Of a stretch of 64,000 nucleotides of DNA, positions 27,227-36,902 are shown piece after piece. The stretch is from Methylococcaceae bacterium (lineage in GTDB: Bacteria; Pseudomonadota; Gammaproteobacteria; Methylococcales; Methylomonadaceae). Under the pieces are notes generated by a model. That model had not been told where the DNA came from and ran no database searches. It saw nothing but the letters and a program-made list of their open reading frames with translations. The stretch lies in NCBI GenBank assembly GCA_030627205.1, contig DAOUSN010000003.1:34343-98342 (forward strand), written 5' to 3'. The translations under genes and the position numbers were made by a program. Numbering within the stretch: the first letter of the stretch is position 1; each line of letters opens with the position of its first letter.

Positions 27227-27927
27227 AGTATATTAACAAAAAGTCTTCACCACCAAAATTTGAACAATGGAAAAAAGAATATCAACTTACAGAAACTCAT
27301 TTATCAGCAATAACATCGTTAGAAAATGAAAAAAATAAAATTTGGGGGAAATTTTCAGGCGAAATAAAAACGAAGGTCAAAGAGTTGTTACTGAATGAGC
27401 AAAGCTTTATTTGTTGTTATTGTCAACAGCGTATTAAAGCAGATAAACAAACGACTATTGAACATTTTATTGCTAGAGATGTTGATCCAACAAAGATGTT
27501 TGATTATGATAATATTTTTGTTTAAAGAAAAAACCTACCTAAAGCAGAACGAATACCCTTACATTGTGACCGAAAAAAAGGAAATACTTCGCTTCCAATC
27601 AACCCATTAGATAAGTTATGTGAATCACATTTCAGCTATTCTTTTAATTTTGACTCAAAGAAACCTAAAATATTGATAGAGTATCAAACACCAAAAGGTA
27701 GTAATGCCATCCAAATATTAAATTTAAATATTCCTCATCTTGCTACATTACGTGGAGCAGAAATAGCAGGGTTTATTTTTGATGAAAATGACGATTTATT
27801 ACCCACTGAAGATATAGAAAAATTACTTTCAATTATAAAGCAAAAACAAAATGATAAATTTCACCCCTTTTGTGTGGTTTTAGAATGTATTTTAAAAAAA
27901 TTTTTATTAAATGAGTTTCCATCATGA
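27223..27927 (+). pseudogene. PtuB-like HNH endonuclease interrupted by an in-frame stop
   Basis: The reading frame starts with the ATGA overlap and runs 100 residues to a TAA at 27523-27525, then continues in the same frame to 27927 with clearly related sequence. Before the stop are CCYCQQRI (zinc knuckle) and TIEHFIARD (the HNH histidine). After it are LPKAERIPLHCDRKKGN and LPINPLDKLCESHFSYSF, as in retron/Septu-type HNH proteins. One base change would restore a 234-residue protein. The last codon overlaps the next gene by ATGA. This is a true nonsense mutation, a sequencing error, or a read-through site; a TTG at 27673 could restart only the C-terminal 84 residues. Confidence 0.8.
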
Positions 27928-28700
27928 GTCAAACCATTCACCCAACCGCAGTTATTGAAGACAATGTGATTTTAGGCAAAAATATTATTATTGAGGCATT
28001 TGCTGTCATAAAATCAAATGTAAAAATCGGCGATGATTGTAAAATTCGCACTCATGCGGTCATAGAATCGTTTGTAGAAATGGGGCAAGGAAATGAAGCA
28101 CACCCTCATGTTGTTCTTGGAGCAGTGCCTCAAGATACCAGTTTCGATGCTGATACTATTTCTTGGTTAATTATCGGTGATAATAATAATTTCCGTGAAG
28201 GCTTTACTGCTCATAGAGCTACCATAGAAAATGGTAAAACCATAATTGGCTCAAACTGTTATTTTATGAATAATAGTCATGTTGCTCATGATTGTAAAGT
28301 TGGTGATAAAACTATTTTTGCAAATAATGTTGCAATAGGTGGCTTTGTCGAAGTTGGAGACCATGTATTTATGGGAGGTGCAGCAATCGTACATCAGTTT
28401 TGTCGCATTGGTTCGTATGCGATTGTTCAAGGAACAACTGGATTAAATAAGGATGTAATCCCCTTTATGCTCATTGCCGGTTACCCAGCTAAACATTATC
28501 GTTTAAATACCATCGGTTTAAAACGTGCAGGAATAAAAGGTGATGACTATAAAGTTTTATCATCAGCTTTTCGGTTATTAAAAAATAAACAATCGTTAGC
28601 TGAGTTAAATGAAACCAAAGAACTACGTTACCTAAAAGAGTGGTTGGCAGTAAAATCCAAACGCGGTGTTCATGGTTTTATTTCAGTAGATAAACATTAG
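27924..28700 (+). CDS. LpxA-like UDP-GlcNAc O-acyltransferase
   Basis: The 258-residue protein is a left-handed beta-helix acyltransferase built from hexapeptide repeats, with the LpxA C-terminal helical cap (GLKRAGIKGDDYKVLSSAFRLL). The catalytic histidine is in NNSHVAHDCKVGD. The nearby HRAT replaces the more usual HRGT, and the sequence is rather diverged from E. coli LpxA. It lies alone, not in the lpxD-fabZ-lpxA-lpxB cluster, so it may be a second LpxA-type enzyme for lipid A or another UDP-sugar. It overlaps the broken HNH gene by four bases. Confidence 0.8.
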   Translation: MSQTIHPTAVIEDNVILGKNIIIEAFAVIKSNVKIGDDCKIRTHAVIESFVEMGQGNEAHPHVVLGAVPQDTSFDADTISWLIIGDNNNFREGFTAHRATIENGKTIIGSNCYFMNNSHVAHDCKVGDKTIFANNVAIGGFVEVGDHVFMGGAAIVHQFCRIGSYAIVQGTTGLNKDVIPFMLIAGYPAKHYRLNTIGLKRAGIKGDDYKVLSSAFRLLKNKQSLAELNETKELRYLKEWLAVKSKRGVHGFISVDKH

Positions 28701-29512
28701 TTTTGACATTGTGGACAAAAATAACTTGCACGTTGAGCAAGAGTTATTTTCTCAATAGGGGTTTTACATTGATAACACTGTTGCCCATTTCGACCATAAA
28801 CCTGTAACGATTGACTAAAATAACCCGGCTTACCTTGTTCATTAACAAAATCTTTTAAAGTTGTTCCTCCTTGCTCAATTGCCTGTTGTAAAACTGTTTT
28901 AATCGTTAATGCAAGCGTTTGATATTCAGTCAAAGAGACGTTTCCTGCGGCTCTTTCTGGATGAATTCCAGCATTAAATAACGATTCACTGGCATAAATA
29001 TTCCCCACGCCAACGACAATATGCCCATCCATAATGAAACTTTTAATGGCTTTTCGTCGTTTAGTAGCCCGTTGATACAGATATTCACCATCAAAATCAG
29101 TGGTTAATGGTTCGGGACCTAAAGTTTTTAATAAACGATGATTATAAACATCTCCTTCTCCCCATAAAACTGCTCCAAATTTACGCGGGTCATTGAAACG
29201 TAAAATAGTGTTATCAGCAAAAATAAAATCAACATGGTCATGCGAAGTAATTACTGTATCGCTATTAACAATGCGTAAACTTCCTGACATACCTAAATGT
29301 AAAATAATGCTTCCTGATGTCGTAGTTAACAAACAATATTTACCCCGTCGAGTAACATTATCAATTTTTAAACCAATGATTGATGATGGAAAGTCATCAG
29401 GGATTTTCCAACGTAATTGTGACTCTCGAACCACAACATCATCAATTATTTTATTTTGTATGTGTGGACGAATCCCATTACAGATGGTTTCTACTTCAGG
29501 TAATTCAGGCAT
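28697..29512 (-). CDS. mutM: Formamidopyrimidine-DNA glycosylase
   Basis: MutM (Fpg) excises 8-oxoguanine and formamidopyrimidines and cleaves the abasic site. The N-terminal catalytic Pro and Glu are in MPELPEVETICNGI (residue numbering begins after the initiator Met). The H2TH segment contains VVGVGNIYASESLF, and the C-terminal zinc finger is CYQCKTPIEK...YFCPQC. It has 271 residues, the family length. It converges with lpxA, overlapping its 3' end by four bases. Confidence 0.96.
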   Translation of the reverse strand: MPELPEVETICNGIRPHIQNKIIDDVVVRESQLRWKIPDDFPSSIIGLKIDNVTRRGKYCLLTTTSGSIILHLGMSGSLRIVNSDTVITSHDHVDFIFADNTILRFNDPRKFGAVLWGEGDVYNHRLLKTLGPEPLTTDFDGEYLYQRATKRRKAIKSFIMDGHIVVGVGNIYASESLFNAGIHPERAAGNVSLTEYQTLALTIKTVLQQAIEQGGTTLKDFVNEQGKPGYFSQSLQVYGRNGQQCYQCKTPIEKITLAQRASYFCPQCQN

Positions 29513-29685
29513 TTTATATATGAGTAGGATTTAAAGGACATCTTCTATTGTACCTACTTTAAGTTTTAGAGCAATATTAGCCCACAGTTTTAGTGATTAT
29601 TTGAAAAAATCATCTTTATTTTCACTAATTTTAATAGAAATAACGATATAATAATTATTTATTTTTTCTACCTTACTTCTTTCTT

Positions 29686-30417
29686 ATGGATGAGACTACA
29701 CGTTTACACTATCTTAAGACCATGGGAATCGAAAGCTGGTGTTCTAAGATAGCTATTATTACCAACCCTACAACTAAACAAACTAAACAAACTTTACCGA
29801 TTATTAAAACTAACAAAAAAATACTTACTCCAGAAATTAAAGCTCCACTAGAAAAACCGCAAGTAAATGACAGTTGGGAACAATTAACACAAGAGATCAG
29901 CAGTTGTCAAAAATGTGAGCTTTACAAAACCCGTACTAAAATTGTTTTCGGTACAGGAAATATTGATGCTGATTGGTTTTTTATTGGTGAATCAACTGGA
30001 GAAGTCAAAGGTTTACAAGGAAAATCTTTTATTGGTAACACAGGATTCTTGTTAACTGAAATGATACGAGCTTTGGGTTTAAAAAGAGAAAATGTCTTTA
30101 TCACCACTCTGTTAAAATGTCCTCCCCCAGATAATCAAGACCCTAGTGCTGATGAAATAACAACTTGTCATGATTATTTGAGGCGGCAACAAGCGTTAAT
30201 AAAACCTAAAATTATTATTGCTGTTGGGAGGGTTGCGGCTCAAAAATTACTCAAAACTACCAAGCCATTAAAAGAACTCCGAGGTGTCGTACACAGAATA
30301 GAAAAGATACCTTTAGTTGTGATTTATCACCCTGCTTATTTATTACGCTCGCTGACTCAAAAAAGTGCTGTTTGGCAGGATTTACAACTCGCTTTAAAAA
30401 CTTACCAACAATTATAA
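29686..30417 (+). CDS. Uracil-DNA glycosylase, family 4 (iron-sulphur)
   Basis: The 243-residue protein has the family 4/5 layout: an N-terminal tail (YLKTMGIESWC), Fe-S cysteines in SCQKCELY and later in TLLKCPPP and TTCHDYL, and the active-site loop IGESTGEVKGLQGKSF. Motif C appears as VIYHPAYLLRS. It removes uracil from DNA. The GEST loop differs slightly from the common GEAPG. It is transcribed divergently from mutM and leads into rimI six bases later, as udg4-rimI pairs often do. Confidence 0.92.
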   Translation: MDETTRLHYLKTMGIESWCSKIAIITNPTTKQTKQTLPIIKTNKKILTPEIKAPLEKPQVNDSWEQLTQEISSCQKCELYKTRTKIVFGTGNIDADWFFIGESTGEVKGLQGKSFIGNTGFLLTEMIRALGLKRENVFITTLLKCPPPDNQDPSADEITTCHDYLRRQQALIKPKIIIAVGRVAAQKLLKTTKPLKELRGVVHRIEKIPLVVIYHPAYLLRSLTQKSAVWQDLQLALKTYQQL

Positions 30418-30423
30418 AAAATA

Positions 30424-30975
30424 ATGAATGTATTTAACCTAATTAAAAATTTTGTCTGTTACGATGCCGATAGAGAGTTTTACGCTAAAGTTTTCCCTAA
30501 CTCCGTGAAAAGTGTGGATTTAATACGGTTAAGAAAAATGCACAAGGATGATCTTCCTAGTGTTTTAAAAATTGAAGCTAAAAATTATCAGTATCCGTGG
30601 AATGAAAATATTTTTAACGATTGTTTTATTGCCACTAGTTACAGTTGCTGGGTTTGTGAAGATGAAAATGACGAAATTATTGCTTATGCTATTTTATCAG
30701 TAGCTGTAGGTGAGTCACATATTATCAATATTTCCGTAGCTCCTAAGATGCAAGGCATAGGAATCGGTCAAAAGATAATGACCCATTTAATTAAAATTGC
30801 CACTAAAAAGGCGGAAACCCTCTTTTTAGAAGTTCGTCCATCAAATATAGGGGCAATTAAGTTATATAATAAATTAGGTTTTAATGAAGTAGGTCGAAGA
30901 AAAGACTATTATCCCGCAAAAAAAGGACGCGAAGATGCGGTTATTTTAGCCTTGGAATTAGTTAGTTTATTTTGA
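30424..30975 (+). CDS. rimI: Ribosomal protein S18 alanine N-acetyltransferase
   Basis: RimI is a GNAT enzyme that acetylates the N-terminus of S18. Within 183 residues it has the GNAT acetyl-CoA motif [11 protein letters not shown] and the RimI-specific [34 protein letters not shown] and [17 protein letters not shown]. The N-terminus of about 30 residues is longer than in E. coli (148 residues). An alternative is that translation begins at an internal ATG (the one in RLRKMHKDD). Its end overlaps the convergent YgiQ gene by nine bases. Confidence 0.92.
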   Translation: MNVFNLIKNFVCYDADREFYAKVFPNSVKSVDLIRLRKMHKDDLPSVLKIEAKNYQYPWNENIFNDCFIATSYSCWVCEDENDEIIAYAILSVAVGESHIINISVAPKMQGIGIGQKIMTHLIKIATKKAETLFLEVRPSNIGAIKLYNKLGFNEVGRRKDYYPAKKGREDAVILALELVSLF

Positions 30976-33090
30976 AAAAATCTGTTTAGTTCTAAATCGT
31001 TTTGATTTCATAGTCTTTAATTTTAAGGGGCTATGCTTTTTAAATCCTTTTTTTAATGCTCCTTTAGGCTGAAAAGATGGAACTAAATGTCGTTTACCAT
31101 TACCAATTAAATTTGCTCTGCCCATAGATTTTAATGCGTCACGCAATAGTGGCCAATTTTCAGGATCATGATAACGTAAAAAAGCTTTATGTAAACGTCG
31201 TTGTTTAATACCTTTGGGAATATTTATATCACCATGCCTACGGTTAATCTTTTTTAATGTATCTTTACCTGAATGATACATAGCGGTAGCGATTGACATT
31301 GGAGACGGTAAAAAGGCTTGCACTTGATCGGCTTTAAATCCATTAGTTTTTAACCATAAGGCTAAATTCATCATATCTTTATCAGTTGTCCCAGGATGTG
31401 CAGCAATAAAATAGGGAATTAAATATTGTTCCTTTCCTGCTTCTTTAGAAAATTGATCAAACATCTGTTTAAATCTATCATAAGTTCCCATCCCTGGTTT
31501 CATCATTTTTGATAATGGCTCAGATTCTGTATGCTCTGGAGCAATTTTTAAATAACCCCCGACATGATGAGTCACTAATTCTTTCACATATTCAGGTGAT
31601 TCAACTGCTAAATCATAACGTAATCCTGAGGCAATAAATATTTTTTTAACTCCTTTAAGTTTTCGAGCGCGTTGATAAAGTTTAATTAAGGGGGCATGAT
31701 TAGTATTTAAATTTGAACAAATACTAGGGTAAACACAAGAAGGCTTTCTACAGGCGGCCTCGATTTTAGAGTCTTTACAAGCTAAACGATACATGTTAGC
31801 TGTAGGCCCGCCTAAATCAGAAATATATCCTGTAAATTTTGGTGAGGTGTCACGAATGGCTTCAATTTCTTTAATAATCGAATCTTCAGAGCGGCTTTGA
31901 ATAATACGTCCTTCGTGTTCAGTGATAGAACAAAATGTACAGCCACCAAAACAACCGCGCATAATATTGACTGAATGCTGAATCATCTCAAAAGCTGGAA
32001 TATTTGCCTGCCCATAACTCGTATGAGGTAAACGTGAATAAGGCAAATCGAAAACCCCGTCCATTTCTGCCGTTGATAAAGGAATAGGAGGGGGATTAAC
32101 CCAAAGTTGCCGTGAACCGTGTTGTTGAATTAATGGTCGTGCATTACCAGGGTTAGTTTCTCCGTGCATGACTCGTGACGCATGAGCATACAAAACAGGA
32201 TCATCTTTTAAAGATTCATAAGCTGGTAAACGAATAACTGTTGTATCTCGAATAGCGTGATTAATAGTTTTGGAAAAGTGAATAACCTTTTCATTATTAG
32301 GGTTATTAGTTGATTTTATCTCACAGCCAGACTGTTGCTGATAAGGATTTTCTGGTAAATTTATTATTGCAGGTTTATCTAATTCAGTAGACTCTTTAAC
32401 TGCCCATCCCATTGGAATTTGTTTAACAAAATGTACCGTTCCCCGGATAGCTTTTAAATCGCTAATTTTTTCACCATTCGCTAAACGATGAGCAATCTCA
32501 ACAATTTGACGTTCAGCATTTCCATAAACTAATAAATCAGCTTTAGAATCCATTAATACTGATTTACGGACTTTATCTGACCAATAATCATAATGAGCAA
32601 TGCGGCGTAAACTAGCTTCAATACCACCAATAATAATAGGCACATCTTTATAAGCTTCTCGACAACGATGTGCGTAAACATTAACCGCACGATCTGGGCG
32701 TTTTCCCCCTTCACCATTTTGAGTATAGGCATCATTAGTACGAATTTTTTTATCAGCGGTATAACGATTCACCATTGAATCCATATTACCACCTGTTACT
32801 CCAAAAAATAAATTGGGTCGTCCCAGTTGGGAGAAGTCTTCAGCATTGAGCCAATTAGGTTGAGAAATAATGCCGACTCTAAATCCTTGTGCTTCTAATA
32901 ATCGTCCGATTAATGCCATGCCAAAACTAGGATGATCTATATAAGCATCTCCTGTGACTAAAATAATATCGCAAACATCCCAGCCTAATTGATCCATTTC
33001 TTCACGACTCATCGGTAATTCAGCAGTAATACCAAAGCGTTTTGCCCAGTATTGTCGATAAGTAAAGATATTTTTAGCGTCTGGCATCAT
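30967..33090 (-). CDS. YgiQ family radical SAM protein
   Basis: The 707-residue protein is of the YgiQ (UPF0313) family. It has an N-terminal cobalamin-binding-like fold ([20 protein letters not shown]), then a radical SAM core with the cluster motif CFGGCTFCS. Conserved blocks include [20 protein letters not shown]-like [16 protein letters not shown] and a basic C-terminus. The biological reaction of the family is not known. Downstream to upstream, it follows the TlpA gene on the same strand by 20 bases. Confidence 0.93.
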   Translation of the reverse strand: MMPDAKNIFTYRQYWAKRFGITAELPMSREEMDQLGWDVCDIILVTGDAYIDHPSFGMALIGRLLEAQGFRVGIISQPNWLNAEDFSQLGRPNLFFGVTGGNMDSMVNRYTADKKIRTNDAYTQNGEGGKRPDRAVNVYAHRCREAYKDVPIIIGGIEASLRRIAHYDYWSDKVRKSVLMDSKADLLVYGNAERQIVEIAHRLANGEKISDLKAIRGTVHFVKQIPMGWAVKESTELDKPAIINLPENPYQQQSGCEIKSTNNPNNEKVIHFSKTINHAIRDTTVIRLPAYESLKDDPVLYAHASRVMHGETNPGNARPLIQQHGSRQLWVNPPPIPLSTAEMDGVFDLPYSRLPHTSYGQANIPAFEMIQHSVNIMRGCFGGCTFCSITEHEGRIIQSRSEDSIIKEIEAIRDTSPKFTGYISDLGGPTANMYRLACKDSKIEAACRKPSCVYPSICSNLNTNHAPLIKLYQRARKLKGVKKIFIASGLRYDLAVESPEYVKELVTHHVGGYLKIAPEHTESEPLSKMMKPGMGTYDRFKQMFDQFSKEAGKEQYLIPYFIAAHPGTTDKDMMNLALWLKTNGFKADQVQAFLPSPMSIATAMYHSGKDTLKKINRRHGDINIPKGIKQRRLHKAFLRYHDPENWPLLRDALKSMGRANLIGNGKRHLVPSFQPKGALKKGFKKHSPLKLKTMKSKRFRTKQIFSK

Positions 33091-33110
33091 AAATAATGAC
33101 CTATTTAAAA

Positions 33111-33641
33111 TTAATGGGTAAGTTTTTTAATGGATAATAAAGGTTGAATTATCTTTAAAATATCAGTTTTACTAAATTCACCCATTTGCCGATGAATAAT
33201 TTCACCTTTTGGGTTTAATATCACCGTAAAAGGAATAGTATTAACGATATTACCCCATGAATGAGAAATTTTTGCACCAGAATTAGGGGCAATTAAAATG
33301 GGGTAATTAATCTTAACCTCACTATTATAAGCCGCAACTGCTTCTAAATCCTCTAAAGCAATACCAATAAACTGCACATTTTTATCCGCATATTCAGTTT
33401 GTAATTCCATAAAATCAGGAATTTCTTTTAGACATGGAGGGCACCAGCTTGCCCAAAAATTGATAATTAAAATCTTTCCTTCCCATGTTGATAAGGATTG
33501 TTGCTGTCCGTTCAAATCAGGAAGCGATATTGCTGATAACAACACAGTCTGAATTTTAGGTGATTTATTAAAACTTTGTACCGTAACTCCTGTGACTAAC
33601 GCAAATATTGCGACAATGATAATTATGACTGTTTGTTTCAT
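33111..33641 (-). CDS. TlpA-like periplasmic thioredoxin
   Basis: An N-terminal membrane anchor or uncleaved signal ([17 protein letters not shown]) is followed by a thioredoxin domain with the active site [15 protein letters not shown] and cis-proline [12 protein letters not shown], 176 residues in all. It lies two bases downstream of dsbD, which supplies electrons across the membrane to such proteins. The pair is therefore likely to form a periplasmic thiol-reducing path, for example for cytochrome c maturation. Confidence 0.9.
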   Translation of the reverse strand: MKQTVIIIIVAIFALVTGVTVQSFNKSPKIQTVLLSAISLPDLNGQQQSLSTWEGKILIINFWASWCPPCLKEIPDFMELQTEYADKNVQFIGIALEDLEAVAAYNSEVKINYPILIAPNSGAKISHSWGNIVNTIPFTVILNPKGEIIHRQMGEFSKTDILKIIQPLLSIKKLTH

Positions 33642-33643
33642 GA

Positions 33644-35869
33644 TTAAATTCCAACCGCTTGAATACTCGTTAAAAAAGTCTTAGTATCTTGATAACCAAT
33701 AACCCTATAATTTAACAGTTCTTGTTTATGAGTATTAAAAAATAAAATAGCTGGGGGGCCGATTAAATTAAACCGTTTAAGAAAAGCTTTATCCGCCTCT
33801 GAATTTTTAGTGACATCCACTTGTAATCGTACCAAATTAGCCAGACGTTGTTGAACAGCCGCATCAGTGAAGGTATAAGCTTCCATCTCTTTACAAGAAA
33901 TACACCAATCGGCATAAAAATCTAACATCAACCATTGACCGTTAGCACTAGCTTCTTCAAGTCTTAGTTCTAGTTCTGCTAATGATGAAATTCGTTCAAA
34001 TTCAAGGCCTTTTTTTGTTGATTCAGTTGTTCCTGTGCTTAACCCTTGTAATGGTGTTAATGGATTTCCATTGCCAGTACTCATACCGATGAGGAGTAAA
34101 ATCCCATAAATTAACATGAATACGCCAAAACCTTTCCAGAGTTTAGACCAACCACTACAGTTTAATGGTAATGCCTCAAGCGCGTGTAAATACACTGCAG
34201 AAATAATAAATAATAGTGACCATAGTAACATGGTAATACTAGCTGATAAAACACGCTCTAGCATCCATAAAGCCATCGCTAACATAATCACCCCAAATAC
34301 GGCTTTAGTTGAATTTAACCAATGCCCCGCAGCAGGCAATAATTTACCAGCAGATGCCCCTATAATTAATAAAGGCAATCCCATACCAATACCCATCATA
34401 AATAATGCTAATCCACCTAAAATAGCATCGCCTGTTTGACCAATATAAATTAACGCACCAGCCAAAGGAGCAGCAACACAAGGGCCGACAATTAAAGATG
34501 ATAACGCCCCCATAATTGCCGCGCCAAAATAAGAGCCATCACGATGATTGTTACTAGAATCATGTAATTTTGCTTGTAAGGGTTTAGGTAATTCTAAATG
34601 ATAAAACCCAAACATAGAGAATGATAATAAAATGAAAATACTACTAAAAAATACAATAATCCATGGTTGTTGAAACAACATTTGTAAATTGCTGCCAAAT
34701 AAAGCCGCTAAGATACCAAATACAGTATAAGTTAAGGCAGAGGCAAACACATAAGCAAGTGAAAGAAAAAAAGCTTTTGAGGTGCTAATATTTTTACCTT
34801 GACCTACGATAAGACTTGATAAAATTGGAATCATCGGGAAAATACATGGAGTAAAGGCGAGCAATAATCCAAATCCTAAAAAGCTTAATAAAGTTAGCCA
34901 TAAGGTATCTTGCTGCAAGGCATTAGCAATCTTATTTTGTTCAGAAAGTATGGGCGCTGTAATATTACTCTTAAGCGTTGCCGTTGTTTGAGTCGCAATC
35001 GGTAACTGAAGCGGTATTTTCTTACTCATTGGTGGATAGCAAACCCCCAAGTCTGCACACCCTTGAAAATCAACTTCTAAAATAATAGATTCAGTAGTTT
35101 TGGTTTTGCGTAATAACTTCAAATCAAATTTTAATTGCTGATGAAAAATTTCAACATCACCAAACGCATTATCATACATGGGTTTACCATGAGGAATTTC
35201 ATAACTTCCTAAAGTCACCTTTTTATCATCTAATAAGCGTAATTTTATTTTATCTCGGTATAAATAATAACCATCTGCAATCAGCCAATTTAAAGACAGT
35301 GTTTTTTCATCTTTGACCTCAACAAAAACCTGAAAAGCTTTATCTGCAACTAATAATTCATCTTGAAATAATTCAGCAGTTAAGCCTTTAAAACCTGCAA
35401 CTAATTGTTTAATCGGGTCAAGGTTTAACCTCGCGGATGTTGAAACTAAATTTAAATTAATTATTTTTTTTTCAGGTGGGTAACAAACCCCTATATCAGC
35501 ACAGCCTTGGTAGTTAATTTCTAATATTAATTCAGTTTCATTCTGAGTATTTTTTATCGGAATCGACAATATAACCTGATTATAATAGGTAATAACTTCA
35601 CCAAAATTTTCATCATGTTTAACTTGACCTTGTGGAAAAATAATTTGCCCTAATGTTACCGTTGACGTTTGTGATTTTACCAAAAAACGATGTTGATAAA
35701 GATAATAACCCTGAGCAATTTGAAATGATAATTCAATATTTTTGTTAATAATTTTTGCTGAAACTTTAAATGCATCGTTGGATGGTAATAATTCAGGCGT
35801 ATTAGCAGTACTAATTAAAGGTGTTAATATTAAGAAAATATAAAAAAAACTTAATCGAATAAAAGGCAT
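33644..35869 (-). CDS. dsbD: Thiol:disulphide interchange protein DsbD with duplicated N-terminal domain
   Basis: DsbD passes electrons from cytoplasmic thioredoxin to periplasmic proteins. After a signal peptide (STA-NT, near residue 23), this 741-residue form has two DsbD alpha-type domains in tandem: each ends with a cysteine pair, CADIGVCYPPEKK near residue 130 and CADLGVCYPPMSKK near residue 270. The eight-helix membrane domain has the cysteines in FTPCIFPMIP and VGPCVAAPL. The C-terminal gamma thioredoxin domain has DFYADWCISCKEM. E. coli DsbD is about 565 residues with one alpha domain, so the duplication accounts for most of the extra length. Confidence 0.93.
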   Translation of the reverse strand: MPFIRLSFFYIFLILTPLISTANTPELLPSNDAFKVSAKIINKNIELSFQIAQGYYLYQHRFLVKSQTSTVTLGQIIFPQGQVKHDENFGEVITYYNQVILSIPIKNTQNETELILEINYQGCADIGVCYPPEKKIINLNLVSTSARLNLDPIKQLVAGFKGLTAELFQDELLVADKAFQVFVEVKDEKTLSLNWLIADGYYLYRDKIKLRLLDDKKVTLGSYEIPHGKPMYDNAFGDVEIFHQQLKFDLKLLRKTKTTESIILEVDFQGCADLGVCYPPMSKKIPLQLPIATQTTATLKSNITAPILSEQNKIANALQQDTLWLTLLSFLGFGLLLAFTPCIFPMIPILSSLIVGQGKNISTSKAFFLSLAYVFASALTYTVFGILAALFGSNLQMLFQQPWIIVFFSSIFILLSFSMFGFYHLELPKPLQAKLHDSSNNHRDGSYFGAAIMGALSSLIVGPCVAAPLAGALIYIGQTGDAILGGLALFMMGIGMGLPLLIIGASAGKLLPAAGHWLNSTKAVFGVIMLAMALWMLERVLSASITMLLWSLLFIISAVYLHALEALPLNCSGWSKLWKGFGVFMLIYGILLLIGMSTGNGNPLTPLQGLSTGTTESTKKGLEFERISSLAELELRLEEASANGQWLMLDFYADWCISCKEMEAYTFTDAAVQQRLANLVRLQVDVTKNSEADKAFLKRFNLIGPPAILFFNTHKQELLNYRVIGYQDTKTFLTSIQAVGI

Positions 35870-35941
35870 GAATCAATCCATTTAATATAGGTTTAATGAG
35901 ATAGAGTTATAAAAACTATTATTATTTCTAGAGGTTTATAT

Positions 35942-35972
35942 CATAAATTAAGTCCCCTCTTCTTAATTTATG
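35942..35972. promoter_or_regulatory. Perfect 11-base inverted repeat, candidate operator
   Basis: CATAAATTAAG (35942-35952) and CTTAATTTATG (35962-35972) are exact reverse complements separated by nine bases. The repeat ends two bases before the -35 box of the plus-strand promoter and lies between two divergent genes, so it is unlikely to be a terminator. It is a fitting site for the ArsR-type regulator encoded just downstream. Confidence 0.6.
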
Positions 35973-35974
35973 GC

Positions 35975-36002
35975 TTGACGAAAGTCTACATCAATTTATA
36001 AT
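35975..36002 (+). promoter_or_regulatory. Sigma-70 promoter of the ArsR-type gene
   Basis: TTGACG at 35975-35980 and TATAAT at 35997-36002 are separated by 16 bases, a near-consensus promoter placed 50 bases ahead of the ATG at 36052. Confidence 0.7.
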
Positions 36003-36051
36003 GCTAGGGTTAAACTTCACTAATTAGTCGTTTTTGGAATCTAAATAAGCC

Positions 36052-36366
36052 ATGGAAAATAATGAAAAGAAAGCGTCTATTGATGATGCAGATATTACTC
36101 GTGCTGCTCGTTGTCTAAAAGCAATGTCTCACCCTTTACGACTAAAAATACTTTGCGTACTGGGCAATGATTCTATCAGTGTACAAGATATTGTTGAACA
36201 AGTAGGGACTAGCCAAAGTAATGTTTCCCAGCATTTAGCTATTTTGAGAGAAAAAGATTTATTAGGATTCAAAAAAGAGGCAAATCGCGTTTATTATTTT
36301 ATTGATGATGAACGAATGCTTAAATTAATCAGTATGATGCGTGAGATTTTTTGTAGCCGTCATTAA
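36052..36366 (+). CDS. ArsR family repressor, SqrR/BigR-like persulphide sensor
   Basis: The 104-residue protein is a winged-helix ArsR regulator (SHPLRLKILCVLG, then SQSNVSQHLAILREKDLL). Its cysteines Cys35 (KILC) and Cys101 (IFCSRH) have the same surroundings and 66-residue spacing as the two cysteines of SqrR and BigR, which form a polysulphide bridge in response to reactive sulphur. It lacks the ELCVCDL metal site of ArsR/SmtB types. The next gene is a rhodanese, which fits sulphide or persulphide control. The perfect inverted repeat at 35942-35972 is a candidate operator. Confidence 0.85.
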   Translation: MENNEKKASIDDADITRAARCLKAMSHPLRLKILCVLGNDSISVQDIVEQVGTSQSNVSQHLAILREKDLLGFKKEANRVYYFIDDERMLKLISMMREIFCSRH

Positions 36367-36411
36367 TCACTTTAATCACTTTAACGCTTTATATAATAAC
36401 AAAAATATCTT

Positions 36412-36849
36412 ATGGATCAATATTTAGACTTTATTACTAACCATTATTTACTTTCCTTTGCTTTTGTCGTTGTTTCTTATTTACTCATTCAAGAATTAGT
36501 TGAGAGTGCATTCAGTAGCTCGGAAAGCCTATCAGCGTTATTAGCGGTTACGAGAATGAATAGCACCGAAGTATTTGTTGTTGATGTTAGAGAGGATCAT
36601 GATTTTCTGAAAGGGCATATAGAAGGTGCTGAAAATATTCCATTAGCCAACCTTGACGAACAATTATCCTCATTAGAGGCTTATAAAAATACTGAATTAT
36701 TAGTGGTTTGTCAAACAGGTACACGTACAACGGTTGCCTGTAAAACTTTAAAGAAAGTAGGTTTTGAAAAATTGTTGAGTCTTAAAGGCGGAATGCAATC
36801 CTGGGAGGATAATAAATTACCTGTTAAAGTTAGCAGTAAAAATAAATAA
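36412..36849 (+). CDS. Membrane-anchored rhodanese
   Basis: An N-terminal membrane helix (YLLSFAFVVVSYLLIQELV, residues 12-30) is followed by a single rhodanese domain with active-site Cys in VVCQTGTRTTVA and the usual VDVREDHDFLKGHIEGAENIPL. The 145-residue length matches the YibN family of gammaproteobacteria, which lies in front of secB and gpsA. It could move persulphide sulphur at the membrane. The usual grxC gene between yibN and secB is missing here. Confidence 0.9.
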   Translation: MDQYLDFITNHYLLSFAFVVVSYLLIQELVESAFSSSESLSALLAVTRMNSTEVFVVDVREDHDFLKGHIEGAENIPLANLDEQLSSLEAYKNTELLVVCQTGTRTTVACKTLKKVGFEKLLSLKGGMQSWEDNKLPVKVSSKNK

Positions 36850-36902
36850 CTTAAAGTATACTTATTATTAATATTAACCTTAAATTATAAACTTTATAAA
36901 TC

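Noticed and set aside
27395-27610. Overlapping frame inside the HNH gene
   Set aside because: It is in another register, has no family signal, and the main frame shows family sequence on both sides of the stop.
25013-27927. A retron carrying PtuAB as effector
   Set aside because: I found no reverse transcriptase gene or msr/msd-like inverted repeats nearby; the upstream gene is a metallophosphoesterase.
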